Of a stretch of 64,000 bases of DNA, positions 53,947-64,000 are shown in pieces; within the stretch, counting starts at the first letter, position 1, and each line of letters starts with the position of its first letter. The stretch is from Porodaedalea pini (Eukaryota; Basidiomycota; Agaricomycetes; Hymenochaetales; Hymenochaetaceae). The stretch spans positions 62,001 to 126,000 of the forward strand of contig NBAY01000045.1 of assembly GCA_002794775.1 (NCBI GenBank). Reading direction: 5' to 3'. The position numbers were made by a program, and so were the translations under genes. The notes below the pieces were generated by a model, which did no database searches, was not told where the DNA came from, and saw nothing but the letters and a program-made list of their open reading frames with translations.

Positions 53947-56090
53947 CTACTCAACGGCCTGCACGCCGTCGTAAGCAGGAAGAATCTTGCATGCGTCGGT
54001 CCAGGCCATGGTGCCTTGTACGAGGCCGGCCGCAACCGAAATGAGACAGTAAAGGTATTCGTGTGACTAAGCGTCGCGTTATTGCGAATTGGAAAGGGAA
54101 AGAAGAAAAAGAAGAGAATAGACTCACCGAAGGGTCATAGTCCGCTTTTGCACGGCTGGACAATGGAAGCACCAACAAAAATCGGACGTTAGATAAGTGT
54201 GCATTCGGTAAACGAGTCAGCTGCGCACACGCAAAGTCTGGTGTCAAGCCGAACGGCATGCCCAGCTCGTCATTGCGTGCATAGCGCTTGCCAATCGAGG
54301 TGTTGGAATCGTCGACGCGTGAGTAGATACCGGCTTTGCGCAATTTCAGAGCTGTCGGCCGCCATAACATGGTACGACATTGTGTCGTATGATAACCCAG
54401 TCACGGGACATTATTGTCGTCATTAATATCGGGGAAGTGAAAGAATGCGATTTAGTCATTTAGAATGCGCAAATGAGAATAATGAGAGAGGGGGCAAGAT
54501 AACGTGTGACTCACAGACTTCCCGAACCAGCGGGTCGAACTCCTCTCTGGCACTTAAAGGGACGATGAGCACCTTCGTCGGTGCGATGATAGGCGGAAGT
54601 GAAAGGACCTAGAACGAGAACGAAGCAGTTAGTCACGAGACCGGTTTAAGCACCACTTGAACGAAGGCAATGTAAGGAGTTTGACATACGCCGCGCTCGA
54701 CGTCTTGTTCACGGCACCAGAAGCTATGCTCGAGGAGGATGTACAGGATGCGGCCCAGCCCAAAGGATGGTTCAATGACGTTAGGGTGAATTCACGAACT
54801 GGATGGAAGAGCGAAGATATCGGGATCAGCAGTCAGTAGCCTGTCTGAACAAAGGCCAGCAAGCGTCATCGCTCACTTGATTGCTTGATCGTCTTGCGTT
54901 CAATTGCAAGATGATCTGACGTGAGAGTGAATTCCTCGCCACCCGCCGATATGACGGTCGAGCTGCACCAGAAGTGGGAAGAAAACCTCAGGATTCCGAC
55001 TTTATCTGAGTCGTGTTGAATGCACATACCCTTGGGCGAGTTCGCCCTTTAGCTTGGCCAGTTCTTCCTCCGTCATCCCACCAACGGCCTTCTGGATCGT
55101 CGCAGAATCGCGGCCAAATGCCTTCCCGAAGTTCTTCTTGTTGAATTCCGGTACGAGTTTTTCGGTCACGATGGGTTCTTTCAGCGCCTGGCGCACGACA
55201 AGTGGATGGCCGGTCTTCGCAGAATGTACAGAAAGGTCATACGCCGCGCGGTCCGCACAACCCACACATTCCGTCCAACCCGATGCGTTCTGGATCTCCG
55301 CGTCCCAACAGTCTGTCGCATAATGTGCCATCTCATTCGCCATATGTTGTCAGAAGCGCAGACGCGCAGGGTCAATGCCAATTTTGAGTAGGAAGAGCTG
55401 AACGCGCGCAAGGAAGTAGCCGAGTGTCTCGTTCGCAATGACACCCTTCGCTACCGCGCCGCCGACAGTAGTGTGTGTCACCTCTGTTCGCCCGCTTGAC
55501 TGCACGTGTCGGTCAAGCAGCGCGAGCGTGACGTCGCGTACCTCTGCGAAACGGTCGTGCGCCTTGTCCTCCGGGTCCACGTAATACTCGATCTCGGCCA
55601 TTGTGAATTCGCGCACGCGCAATAGGCCTGCGCGCGGCGAGATCTCGTTTCGGAAGGACTTACCGATGTGCGCGGACGCGAAGGGGACGCGGCCATTATT
55701 GAACTCCAGCAGGCGAGAGAAGTTCAGGAAGTGGCCTTGCGCGGTCTCAGGCCGCAGATAGCTGACCATGCGCTCGTTAATGTGAGTGGCGAGCGATACG
55801 AAGACCAGAACTCACCCAGGATGTTGGCCTGTGGGGCCGATACTACTGGCGAACATGAGGTTAAACAGCTGCGGTTCGCCGACCTCATTGCCAGTGTCAG
55901 GATTCGTGATGTTGTATTGGCGGCATAATTGGCCGAGTTGGGGACCGGAAAAGTTGTCTAGCTAAGAGAAGCATCTTCAGCCCTCTTCCGGAATTGCAGA
56001 TGTGGCGAGAAAAGGTAATATGAAAGGCTTAGAGGAGTATAGGACGAATTAAAAGAAACAAGGCATTCACTATTCTCAATACATAAGCTA

Positions 56091-58479
56091 CAGTTGAACC
56101 TCTCATTAAGAATAGGCCTCGGTGGACAAGTCAGTCTATTCTTATTGAAAGGTAATTCTTAACGAGAATTCTTACATAAAGTGCACGTGATGTATTCACC
56201 CACGCGCATGGGTGCATACATTCACATTATATACAGGCTTGTTCGTAGAATAAAAATCAAACTATGTTTCTTTATGGAAAAATGAATGAAGGTCAGACTG
56301 TCCCATTGATCTATTAATGCATCTCTGAAGGTCCCAATGAAGTTTTGGAAGGAGGACTCAAGCTTGAGCATACTCCGGCCCTGCTTCGCTTTGAAAGAGT
56401 TGATCAAGTCAGGTAAGGGCATTACAAGCCTCGGGAAGGCCCATGAGTGGTTCTGGTTCTGGTCCAGGTGCCTCTAGTTCTGGTATATGCTCACCAGAAG
56501 CCTCACGTGAACTGATTTCCACCTGCTGAAGAATTTCGGCATCTGTCCATTCTGCTTCTGTAACATCCTCAGCATCAATATTGAGAAGCTCCTCAACAGT
56601 TGGCACATTTTTTGATGCAATTGCCTGGACAGAAAGCTCTTTGAGAGCACCCGCTAACTCGGTAACAGCCTGGTTGATCCCAGAATCACCGTTAATGGCT
56701 GGATTAATCGGTCCTGAAGAAGTGTTAAGAATTCTAGCATGTTTCCAGCAGTTTGATACGGTTTCAGATGTGATTTTTGCCCAAGCCTGATTGACCAGGT
56801 TCATGGCTTGGAGCTGGTCAATATGATAAATATTTTGTTCTCCATTTTCATAGCAATTGAGGGCCAGGAGAATGTATAAGTGGCAGTATTGAGCTTTAAA
56901 TGCACGAATAATTCTGGCATCCATAGGCTAGATATGGGAAGTCATGTTCAGATCAAGAAAGATGACCTCAACATTTGTGAGTATTGAGGCATCAAAGATG
57001 TGTGATGGCACGTTATCAATTGTAAGACAGACATTGTGGTTCTGCTGACACATTTCCTTATCCAGATCCTCGAGAAACCTTCAAATTTAAGTTAGACATG
57101 AAAAATCCATTAATAAAATTTGAAATGCTCACAGCTCAAAAATAATTCCTGTCATCCATGCCTTCTTATTGTAGTAATACATGAATCCCAAATCGTATCC
57201 ATCCTTCTTATTGAAGCATCGAGGCCGCCAGGCATGACCAATAAATAAAGGTTCTCAGATATCTGAACCATCTGCATTTGCAATAAATCCAAGTGATATC
57301 CGTGTTTTGTCCCCTTTCCCACCAGACATCTGTTGAGTAGCCAGTGATTTATCTGGTGGCATCCAATAGAACAGTCCAGTTTTGTTAAAATTGTACACAT
57401 CTCGCCAGCTGAAGGAAGCAAGTTTGACCTTGAGCTGCTCCCTTGCTGCTTCAACTGCTTCTGGAGCAACAGAGGCTGCTTCCCCATGGAGTTTATACTC
57501 CCAGATTCCATTTTGGTCCTTAAACGATGTAACCCAACCATTTGATAGACTTAACTGCTCGTCTAGGGGTATTCCAAGCATATCTGTGAATTATTTTGCC
57601 TTGACCTGAAGTACTTCTGCGGAAATCTTGAGACGGTCCTGAGATGTCCGGACAAATAAAACAAGCATTTCTTCAAGTTTTGGAAACTTGACAGCTTTGG
57701 CAATGCCAGTCCATTTGTAGAAAATTTGGTTGGGATTGCTCTTGACAGATGACCAGATTTTTTGTTGTTCATTCCTCCATTTCCAAACCATAGACTGATT
57801 GATTTTGGGAAAGTGACTCCTGAAATGATCCACAACCTCCTCATCTTTGAGATTTTGGCCTGGACCCAAAATGAATTCGAGAACCTCGAGTTTGTCACCG
57901 GTAGTGTAACGGACCCACTTCTGAACTGAGTGGATTACCGCTGTGCTAGACCACTTGCCAAGCATTCTAGGCTTTGGAACCCTGCTGGCAGAAGGCTTCT
58001 CAGGCACTTCTTTGATGGACACCATGGGTGTGGGAGTCACTGGTGTTATGGTGGGAGTGGCAGCAATGGATGGCAGTGGAGTGCTGAGATCAACGGGAGA
58101 AGCACTGTGGGAATGGGTAAAGCTGATTTCACTAGCTTCTTTGAGTGATCCATTGGGGTTCTGTGCACAGCCAAGCTCTGTAGACATTCTGAAGTGGGTA
58201 GAAGAGTGTCGAGGAGCTGTCTAGCAGGGAGGAAAATGTGCTACCCTTTTTTTGCATGTCCTCCATGGCTTGATTATGTGCAACTTTCACGTGACTAAGT
58301 GACCTCTCAATAAGAATTTTCCCTTATGTTTTTGTACAAATTCTTATTCTTATTTCTTAATGAGAATTTATTCTTATTGGACCCTGAATTTACTGTCTAC
58401 CGACTTGGTGGACTGAAATTTCTATTCTTAACCAGAGGAAATTCTTATCGACAGTAATTCTTAATGAGAGGTTCGACTG
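56091..58479 (-). mobile_element. Pogo-like DNA transposon, copy 2, in GlyRS intron 1
   Basis: 2,389 bp, the same length as copy 1 (29471-31859) and nearly identical to it in inverted orientation. Target TA at 56089-56090 and 58480-58481. At least one difference is a CpG transition (TTCTACGAAC here when read on -, TTCTATGAAC in copy 1). It lies wholly inside GlyRS intron 1, which would otherwise be about 287 bp. Confidence 0.94.
56406..58187 (-). pseudogene. Pogo/Tigger-like transposase, same defects as copy 1
   Basis: The open segments 58187-57591, 57581-57255 and 56924-56409 translate identically to those of copy 1. They include the stop after 'QVKAK', the TGA after 'GSDI', the TAG before 'PMDARIIRAF', and the D1-to-N change in 'VYNFNKTGLFY'. 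Shared inactivating changes mean both came from an already defective source. Confidence 0.88.
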
Positions 58480-59242
58480 TATAAGGATTCGGAAATGGCG
58501 ATGTGTGAATAGTGTAATTGACAAAAACCTTTTTTGAGGAAAGGTGCACGCAAAGAAAAGGTATCGATGGCGCGCAAAGACTGCGTTTGGCGACAAAATG
58601 CCGCATCTTCAGGATAATAAACAAGGCATCGGCGCTCACCTGTGCGAGAATATTCTCGTACTCCTTTACCGCATCGTCCTCGAGCTTCACAGCAGTTGTC
58701 TTGACCTTCTTTTTCCTCTCCTTGTCGTCTTCCCTGACCGGTGCAGCCGCAAGACCACGCGCCTCCTTGTCACCGGCCAGCCGCGCCTCCAGCACGGCCT
58801 TGACGAGGTGATCTGCGCGGAGGACATCACCGGTCTTAGTGTCCTTTACCATCCAGTCCGCGAAGCGTGCGACGTGACCAGATGTCTCAAAGACAGGTGC
58901 GGGCGTCATTACGGTCGGATCGAGCTCAAGCATGTGCTCCTCGATGATGCAGTGTCGACGCCATTCTGCGATAATGTTTGCTTGCAAGGCTGAGCCTGGT
59001 GGGCCATAGTCGTATAGACCAGCGACACCGCAGTAGATTTCGAAAGCAGGGGCATAGAAGAAGCGTTTGTTAAGGAGTGCATCAAGGCGCGTCTTGTCGA
59101 ACGCATGTGCGGCCTTGTTGACAGTTGTCACTGCCATATCGTAGTGTCTATACCGCAGTGAACAGAGGTGAAATCGAGACATGTGTTCTCTTCCTGGCCG
59201 CCAGTGTCGAAAAATAAGAGAAAGAGGAATACGACGCTGCAT

Positions 59243-59981
59243 GCACTCGAGTCACGGATAGCCAAACTGAGATTTTAGCTGCATTTCCAATCTTGTCGAT
59301 CAATCGCACTTTGCCGAAGCGGTTTGCTTGCTACTGACCAGTGACCATGCATTTGACAACTTGAATATCTAGTCGAATAGGGCGAGGAACAAGGCTGTAT
59401 ATCTGAACAACAATCTAACTAAGAGGTATGTCATGCAGTGAATTTCCTTGTAATCAGTTAATCCTTGACAAATTTCCCTTGGGCGCAGCCGTCTCCGACG
59501 GTTGAGCGACTTCGTTCTTGTCCTCTAGCGTCCTTTCAACCGTGTGCGAGCAACAGATATCAAAATATCTCGATTCTATTGGTAAGTTGAAGTGCCATTG
59601 TCAGGCCTAGGCAGCCGAGTCGCCTCCTGCTGAGCCTCTAGTTCTCGTCTACCAGTGTCACCAAGCCCTTGCGGAGCCTGAGCCTCTGAATCACGACTGA
59701 CGCCATTGTCCTGATTGTCTATAAGCGTGAACACATCAAAGGCATCTGAAATCTCACGGGGAGTCAGCCATCCTTTGCCAGTGACACGTATGTTTCCTTT
59801 CGCCTTTCATCCTGTCGACTCCATCCATCTAGTCCTTTTCCATCAGCAATTCTCATTTAAAATCAGGATTCCGAAGACGCAGAGTGACAGAAGTCTCGTT
59901 GCTCGAGGTGCGTATAGTATCTTTCTTCTGTCCTCGACTCCGACAGCGCTGACCTTTTAGAGCGTGTCGCAGTGGTGACAC
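59243..59981. promoter_or_regulatory. Divergent intergenic region between GlyRS and F-box gene
   Basis: No gene. From about 59430 the sequence is duplicated at 63147 onward, so it is the upstream region that belongs to the F-box gene. A TGTCTATAAGCG (about 59716) is matched by a TATATAAG (about 63451) in the duplicate, a possible TATA box. Confidence 0.5.
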
Positions 59982-60270
59982 ATGAACCGTCTACCTACGG
60001 AGACCCTCCGCGAAATCTTTCTGCAAAGCTCGCAGGAGAAATATGCCCAACCTTCTGCTGTCCAACCTCCGCTGAACATCTCGCACGTCTGTCAGTCATG
60101 GCGCGACATCACTATCTCTTTCGGGGCACTATGGTCATCCTTGTCTCTCGCGTACCATGGGTACGGAGATGAGGCAATTACAGATATCTTAGACACATGG
60201 TTGAAAAGGTCAGGCAGCTCGCCCCTGAGCTACAAGATCACTTGTAGTCTGGAAGTCGGACAGTCGAGGG
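59430..60270 (+). repeat. Segmental duplication, unit 1 (F-box upstream region and 5' coding)
   Basis: Aligns with 63147-64000 (continuing past the window edge) over the whole upstream flank and first ~290 bp of coding sequence, with many substitutions and small indels. Offset about 3.72 kb. Confidence 0.8.
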
Positions 60271-61316
60271 AAAAGAAGGCACAAGTCACTGCCGAAAACA
60301 TTATTACGACGATGCTTTTGCATCAGAAACGCTGGCGAGACGTCAACTTTCGCTGGTGTCATTTGAAGCTCTCCCCAGAATTTCAAGGCATATATGCACT
60401 TGAAATGCCTTTGCTTATTCGTCTCGAGTTGAGTGTTTACAGTGTCAATGCTGGTGATGAGGAGATCCGCCCACATCTCAGCATCGCCTCTTCCCCGCGT
60501 CTTAAAACTTTGAATTTTGCTGGAGACTCTTTCTTTGATGTTGGCGAAGCTCCCATCCATTCGCTCACGGAATCGAGTTATTTCGTACTTAACTCTCCAT
60601 ATGACGAGAGAGAAACGGCAAGCAAGTGCTTGGATTTCTTGCGAATCGCTCCAAACCTGAAGCGTTTCTACTCAGAGGTCTCGTTCGAGCGCGATGACTT
60701 TGCACAATCTTCTTCACCATCTGCAGATGAAGCCATCGTTGTTCTGCCGCACTTAACAACTTTGTATATCGGAGATTCATCGTCTGTGGGACTCATCCTC
60801 AATCAGCTATGCACGCCCGCCCTTACAGTATTATCATTCTGCACGAACCATGCGTACGGCTCGCATTTCTTCCTCGATTTTATCCAGCGTTCCCTCCCTC
60901 CGCTAACGTCCCTGGACCTCGTTGGATGCGAATGCACGCAAGAGGCTTATCTTCTGGATGCGCTTAGACTCCTGCCTGCCCTCCGCGACCTTCGTGTGTT
61001 GTCAGCAACTATGGCACGTTTCATGGAAGAATTCGCTATAGAGGATAGACGAGATGTCATCTGCCCCGCACTGGAGCAACTCTGGCTCAGCGACGTTGAT
61101 ATAGCGTACCGAGTGCAAGACCCCGTTGCGGCGATCTGCGCAATGATTGTATCGCGATGGACGCTCACCGACTCGTTTAAGACGGTTGCGCTGGTCGATT
61201 TTGGGGACGACGTAACAAGCGTGGAAGATTCAGAGGACGTACAGCGTTGTATAAAGGAAGGGCTTGTATTCCAGTTTGATACCGCTGGACTTTATAGTCC
61301 TCCTGGCAGGAGGTAA
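59982..61316 (+). CDS. F-box-like protein (444 aa)
   Basis: The N-terminal F-box reads 'MNRLPTETLREIFLQSSQ' and 'PLNISHVCQSWRDITISFG' (residues 1-50), a typical expanded agaricomycete F-box family start (LP-x-E-x-L-x-x-IF; V-C-x-x-W-R). A leucine-rich-like region follows: 'SSPRLKTLNFAGDSFFDV', 'LPHLTTLYIGDSSSVGLIL', 'LPPLTSLDLVGCECTQEAY', 'RLLPALRDLRVLSATM', 'CPALEQLWLSDVDI'. Likely substrate adaptor of an SCF ubiquitin ligase via Skp1; substrate unknown. The single-exon frame is intact. The ATG is fixed by the position of the F-box, though an upstream exon cannot be excluded. Confidence 0.85.
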   Translation: MNRLPTETLREIFLQSSQEKYAQPSAVQPPLNISHVCQSWRDITISFGALWSSLSLAYHGYGDEAITDILDTWLKRSGSSPLSYKITCSLEVGQSREKKAQVTAENIITTMLLHQKRWRDVNFRWCHLKLSPEFQGIYALEMPLLIRLELSVYSVNAGDEEIRPHLSIASSPRLKTLNFAGDSFFDVGEAPIHSLTESSYFVLNSPYDERETASKCLDFLRIAPNLKRFYSEVSFERDDFAQSSSPSADEAIVVLPHLTTLYIGDSSSVGLILNQLCTPALTVLSFCTNHAYGSHFFLDFIQRSLPPLTSLDLVGCECTQEAYLLDALRLLPALRDLRVLSATMARFMEEFAIEDRRDVICPALEQLWLSDVDIAYRVQDPVAAICAMIVSRWTLTDSFKTVALVDFGDDVTSVEDSEDVQRCIKEGLVFQFDTAGLYSPPGRR

Positions 61317-62287
61317 AAGACAACAACGAAATGCATAGCAGATATAAAGCAAAGTATGGGATTTATACAACATTCCGTCTTTTAGCGGTCAGATGAATGA
61401 TGGCGAGAGAGGCCACGAATGAGATCGGGGCAGAATGGAGCGCTCGATGAAATGGCGATGTCTTGACTGATAACATAAGAGTATGCGTTGCTTCTAACCA
61501 TGCAGGTTTGCAAGGTATGTCGACATCGGTGCATTGCTTTATTTAGGCACAAGAGGCGAAAATGCGCGACGTTCAAGCCGATAGGAGATAGTCCCACATA
61601 AAATAACAAATTTCATTTGATCGAGGTCTGGCATCAAAGCGCTGTATGTTCGAAAGGAGCCGCAAGACAGCCAAGAAAATGTGATTGGTTGTAGTACAAG
61701 ATTCCTTCTCGAATAGAGATTACCGCACCCAATCATACAGCAAGACATTATTAATGGAGTCAGGATGAGGGAGAGATGCCACCAGGTAAGATTAGAAGTT
61801 GTAGACTGACTAACAATATGCTACGGACTGGCACGGGCCGTGCATCATCTGAATAGAGCATCAGCTAGCCGATCATGCCGGCGGAAAGAAGACTCCATGC
61901 GCAAGCCCGGAGAACACTCGTCCCTAACTTGTCCCTAATAACAACCTACAAAAGTTACAGACGATTGAATGCTACAGCTTGCTTTGGCGCTCATGCTGGC
62001 TTACTTACGGTCAGGTTCATTGCTGCTGTCGAGTCAGCAACAGTTGTTACACGATTTTCTCATCTGCCTGCAAGATTGATTTGTCAAAACAATTGCTCAT
62101 CGAGTCATCGCATCGTCGCTTCCGAACATTCGAAGCAAGAGACCTATTGTACATGCGACATATCCCATTCTTACTTGCAGACTCTCAGCCTGTATCGCCG
62201 TTCGTTGAACCCAGCTTCTCGATATCATCTATCCTAATCCTGACAAACTATTATCACTAGATGCATTACCTTTCCTCAAGCTAGACA
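61317..62287. other. Intergenic, no gene seen
   Basis: Only short unsupported open frames on both strands. No repeat recognised. Confidence 0.5.
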
Positions 62288-63116
62288 ATGGACATTTGGA
62301 AGACCTACCCGATGAACTCCTTGGCCGTATTTGCGGCACGTACGTGTGTCGCAATCGAGAATTCGCGAGCAGCTCGGAAACCCATAATGATGACTACGCA
62401 AGCTTGAACCCTCCTCTGTGTATGCTGTTTGAGATGCGTACACCTCCACCGACAACGCACCTCGCCCTTCGTCTTGTCTCCTGACGCTTCTTCCGCATCG
62501 CTACTCCGTACGCCTGGGAGATCCTCGACGCCTTCCTTCGCAAGAGTGAGGCTCCGGGTGAAGGCATCTGTGGAAGAAACGGACTGGCATTCCTTCATTT
62601 TGTCTCTAATAGTCCGGAGATAGCTCGCCACGTTAATAGTGTACGGTGGAGAGTCATATGTACCAATACAAGGACACTCATGACCACACACCGAATTTCG
62701 TGTGGTGGGATATGCGAGAGTCTCAAATAGAGGCATTCCTACGTTCACTACCGAATCTGGCTGCATTCCATATCCGAGTGCAGCTCGAATGCATTGTAAC
62801 GTCTGATGCGCTGCGCACTGTCCTGATGCAGAAATATCTCAACCTGTTCAGCTACAATTGTACGCAAGCATTCAACACACAACTCGACAACCTTGACTTA
62901 TCGCACTTTGAAGCTTTCGCTGCGAATCATTTTGACCATTCGCGCAGTTTCCTCTGGCAGCCGAGCCTGAAGCTGAAGCATCTCTTGCTACGAGGAGATT
63001 TCACGTGGCCGCCATTCAGCTCTCTCAAGTCTTCGTTACATTCAACAAGCCTCTCGTGGTTCGGACGCTGGAGGAACTGTCGGTGTCTGGTGTGTTGCAA
63101 GACATCATACCGTTAG
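62288..63116 (+). pseudogene. Decayed F-box-like gene fragment
   Basis: The frame at 62296 reads 'LEDLPDELLGRICGTYVC', reminiscent of an F-box start. After stops, 62646-63116 gives 'ESQIEAFLRSLPNLAAFHI', 'LDNLDLSHFEAFAANHFDH' and 'WQPSLKLKHLLLRGDFTW', leucine-rich segments like those of agaric F-box proteins. No continuous frame links them. It lies between the F-box gene and its decayed duplicate. Confidence 0.4.
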
Positions 63117-63146
63117 GCAAGAAATTCCAGGATTATAACTGCAGAG

Positions 63147-64000
63147 CAATTTTCAGTATGTCATGCAGTCAATTTTCCTTGTAACCAATTAATCCCTCAT
63201 AATTCAAGACAAATTTTCCTCTTTATCTCTTGGGTGCAGCCTTCTCCGACGGTTGAGCGATTTTGGTCTGTCCTCCAGCGTTCTTTGTATCGACAGACAC
63301 CACAAAGTCTTGATTCTACTGGTAGAAGAAAATGTCAGCTCTACGCAGCCGAGTCGCCGCCCGCTGAGCCTCTAGCTCTCATCTACGAATGTCACTAAGC
63401 CCTTGGGAGCCTGAGCCTCTGAGTTACAACTGATGCCATTGTCCCGGTTGTATATAAGTGTGGACATATCAAAGGCCTCTGAGATCTCACGGGGAGTCAG
63501 CCATCCCTTTGCTAGTGACATGTATGTTTCCTTTCGCCTTTCATCCTACCGAATTCATTCATCTCTCACCCTTTTCATTAGCGTTCCTCTTTGTATATCG
63601 GGATCCCAAAGAGACGACAACAGGATCTCACTGTTTGAGGTAAATATCTCACTCGTGCTCTCGACTCGAACAATGCTGGCTGTGCAGAAGCGAGTCATAG
63701 TGGCAACACATGAATTGCCTACCTACGGAGACCCTCCGTGAAATCTTTTTGCAGAGTATACAAGTCAAGGATGCTCGACCTTCCCCTACCCACGCCCCGC
63801 TCAACATCTCGCATGTCTGTCGGCCATGATGCGAAAATGCTATCTCCTTTGGAGCACTATGGTCCTACCTGTCCATCACGTATCATGGGCTTGGACATGA
63901 AATAATCATAGACGTCTTGAGTACGTGGCTAGCAAGGTCAAATTCCTCGCCATTGAACTACAAGATCTGATGCAAACTCGATGATGAAAAAGGGGCCGAA
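63147..64000 (+). repeat. Segmental duplication, unit 2
   Basis: Second copy of the 59430-60270 segment. Colinear, moderately diverged, and cut by the window end. Confidence 0.8.
63710..64000 (+). pseudogene. Decayed duplicate of the F-box gene (partial, runs off the window)
   Basis: ATG 63710 gives 'MNCLPTETLREIFLQSIQ' and 'APLNISHVCRP', then TGA where the intact gene encodes the F-box tryptophan. The frame continues 'ISFGALWSYLSITYHGLG' and ends in another TGA near 63970. Clear homology to 59982-60260. Confidence 0.8.

Larger units (their letters stand above)
53947..59242 (-). pseudogene. Glycyl-tRNA synthetase locus with premature TGA and a transposon in an intron
   Basis: At least eight exons on - encode a eukaryotic class II GlyRS. 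Exon 1 (59242-58640) has 'YCGVAGLYDYGPPGSALQA', 'EEHMLELDPTVMTPAPVFE' and 'SGHVARFADWMVKDTKTGD'. Exon 2 is 55961-55817. Exon 3 (55761-55030) has '[19 protein letters not shown]' and '[19 protein letters not shown]', motif 2. Later exons are 54962-54877, 54798-54690 ('VIEPSFGLGRILYILLEHS'), 54608-54515, 54351-54231 and 54155-54128. The C-terminus ends 'PAYDGVQAVE' at 53947. TGA at 55350-55352 stands where an Arg of 'LRFRQHM' is expected (CGA to TGA), and the last junction does not keep frame. ATGs at 59242 and 59137 could give mitochondrial and cytosolic forms. The 2,678-bp intron 1 holds pogo copy 2. Confidence 0.85.

Noticed and set aside
55350..55352. Selenocysteine or programmed readthrough TGA in GlyRS
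   Set aside because: The position normally encodes arginine, CGA-to-TGA is the common decay change in this window, and fungi of this group are not known to use selenocysteine.
1..64000. CRISPR arrays, rRNA or tRNA genes, bacterial operons
   Set aside because: No regularly spaced repeat-spacer array, no rRNA segment and no clear tRNA cloverleaf were noticed; gene structure is fungal throughout. A tRNA scan was not possible.

Overview
The window is from a filamentous basidiomycete (probably Agaricomycetes). The evidence is host-type genes with ~45-60 bp GT-AG introns (thioesterase, Cyc8, GlyRS, F-box), a KDZ-superfamily DNA transposon, chromodomain Ty3/gypsy elements, an agaric-style F-box gene, and pervasive C-to-T decay at CpG. 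It is a repeat island: perhaps 80% is nested mobile DNA. All functional calls come from reading the translations and from recall of protein families; no search was run.

Layout. (1) 1-11050: an old CpG-depleted Ty3/gypsy element on +, split in its reverse transcriptase by a 5.9 kb terminal-inverted-repeat (TIR) insertion (1242-7174). That insertion has no transposase but carries consecutive fragments of three host genes (PRP3-like, eIF4G, prolyl-tRNA synthetase), introns included. An LTR-like block (9840-11050) follows. (2) 11051-16597: 'copy A', a truncated gypsy on -, beside another LTR-like block that truncates a host gene. (3) 16598-19741: host remnants: two head-to-head HotDog thioesterase genes, both damaged, and an unrecognised spliced reading frame. 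(4) 20287-33950: a decayed Ty1/copia on -, interrupted by gypsy 'copy B' (22426-29095, TSD AGTAG; itself holding a solo LTR at 26258-26681) and by pogo-like element 1 (29471-31859). (5) 34171-51938: a 17.8 kb KDZ transposon with 511-bp TIRs and 8-bp TSD TGAAAGGA. It carries a KDZ transposase, two uncharacterised cargo genes and a coatomer beta-prime (SEC27-like) fragment. Its transposase is split by the young intact gypsy 'copy C' (44345-50593, TSD CTGGC, LTRs identical by eye). (6) 51947-59242: a 5'-truncated Cyc8/Ssn6-like TPR gene and, convergent to it, a glycyl-tRNA synthetase locus with a premature TGA and a second pogo copy in one intron. (7) 59243-64000: an F-box gene and a decayed tandem duplicate of it with its upstream flank.

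How the parts work together. Copies A, B and C belong to one gypsy lineage with a Tf1/sushi-like layout: LTR, an 11-nt primer-binding site complementary to the presumed 5' end of the element's own RNA (self-priming), gag with one zinc knuckle, a conserved GGGTTTT slip site plus stem for -1 frameshifting, then PR-RT-RH-IN-chromodomain pol ending at a polypurine tract. Copy C looks capable of autonomous transposition; A and B carry CGA-to-TGA nonsense mutations. The most novel-looking features are the three-gene capture element (1242-7174), the KDZ element carrying SEC27 and unknown cargo, and the 926-nt ATG-free leader and frameshift signal of copy C.
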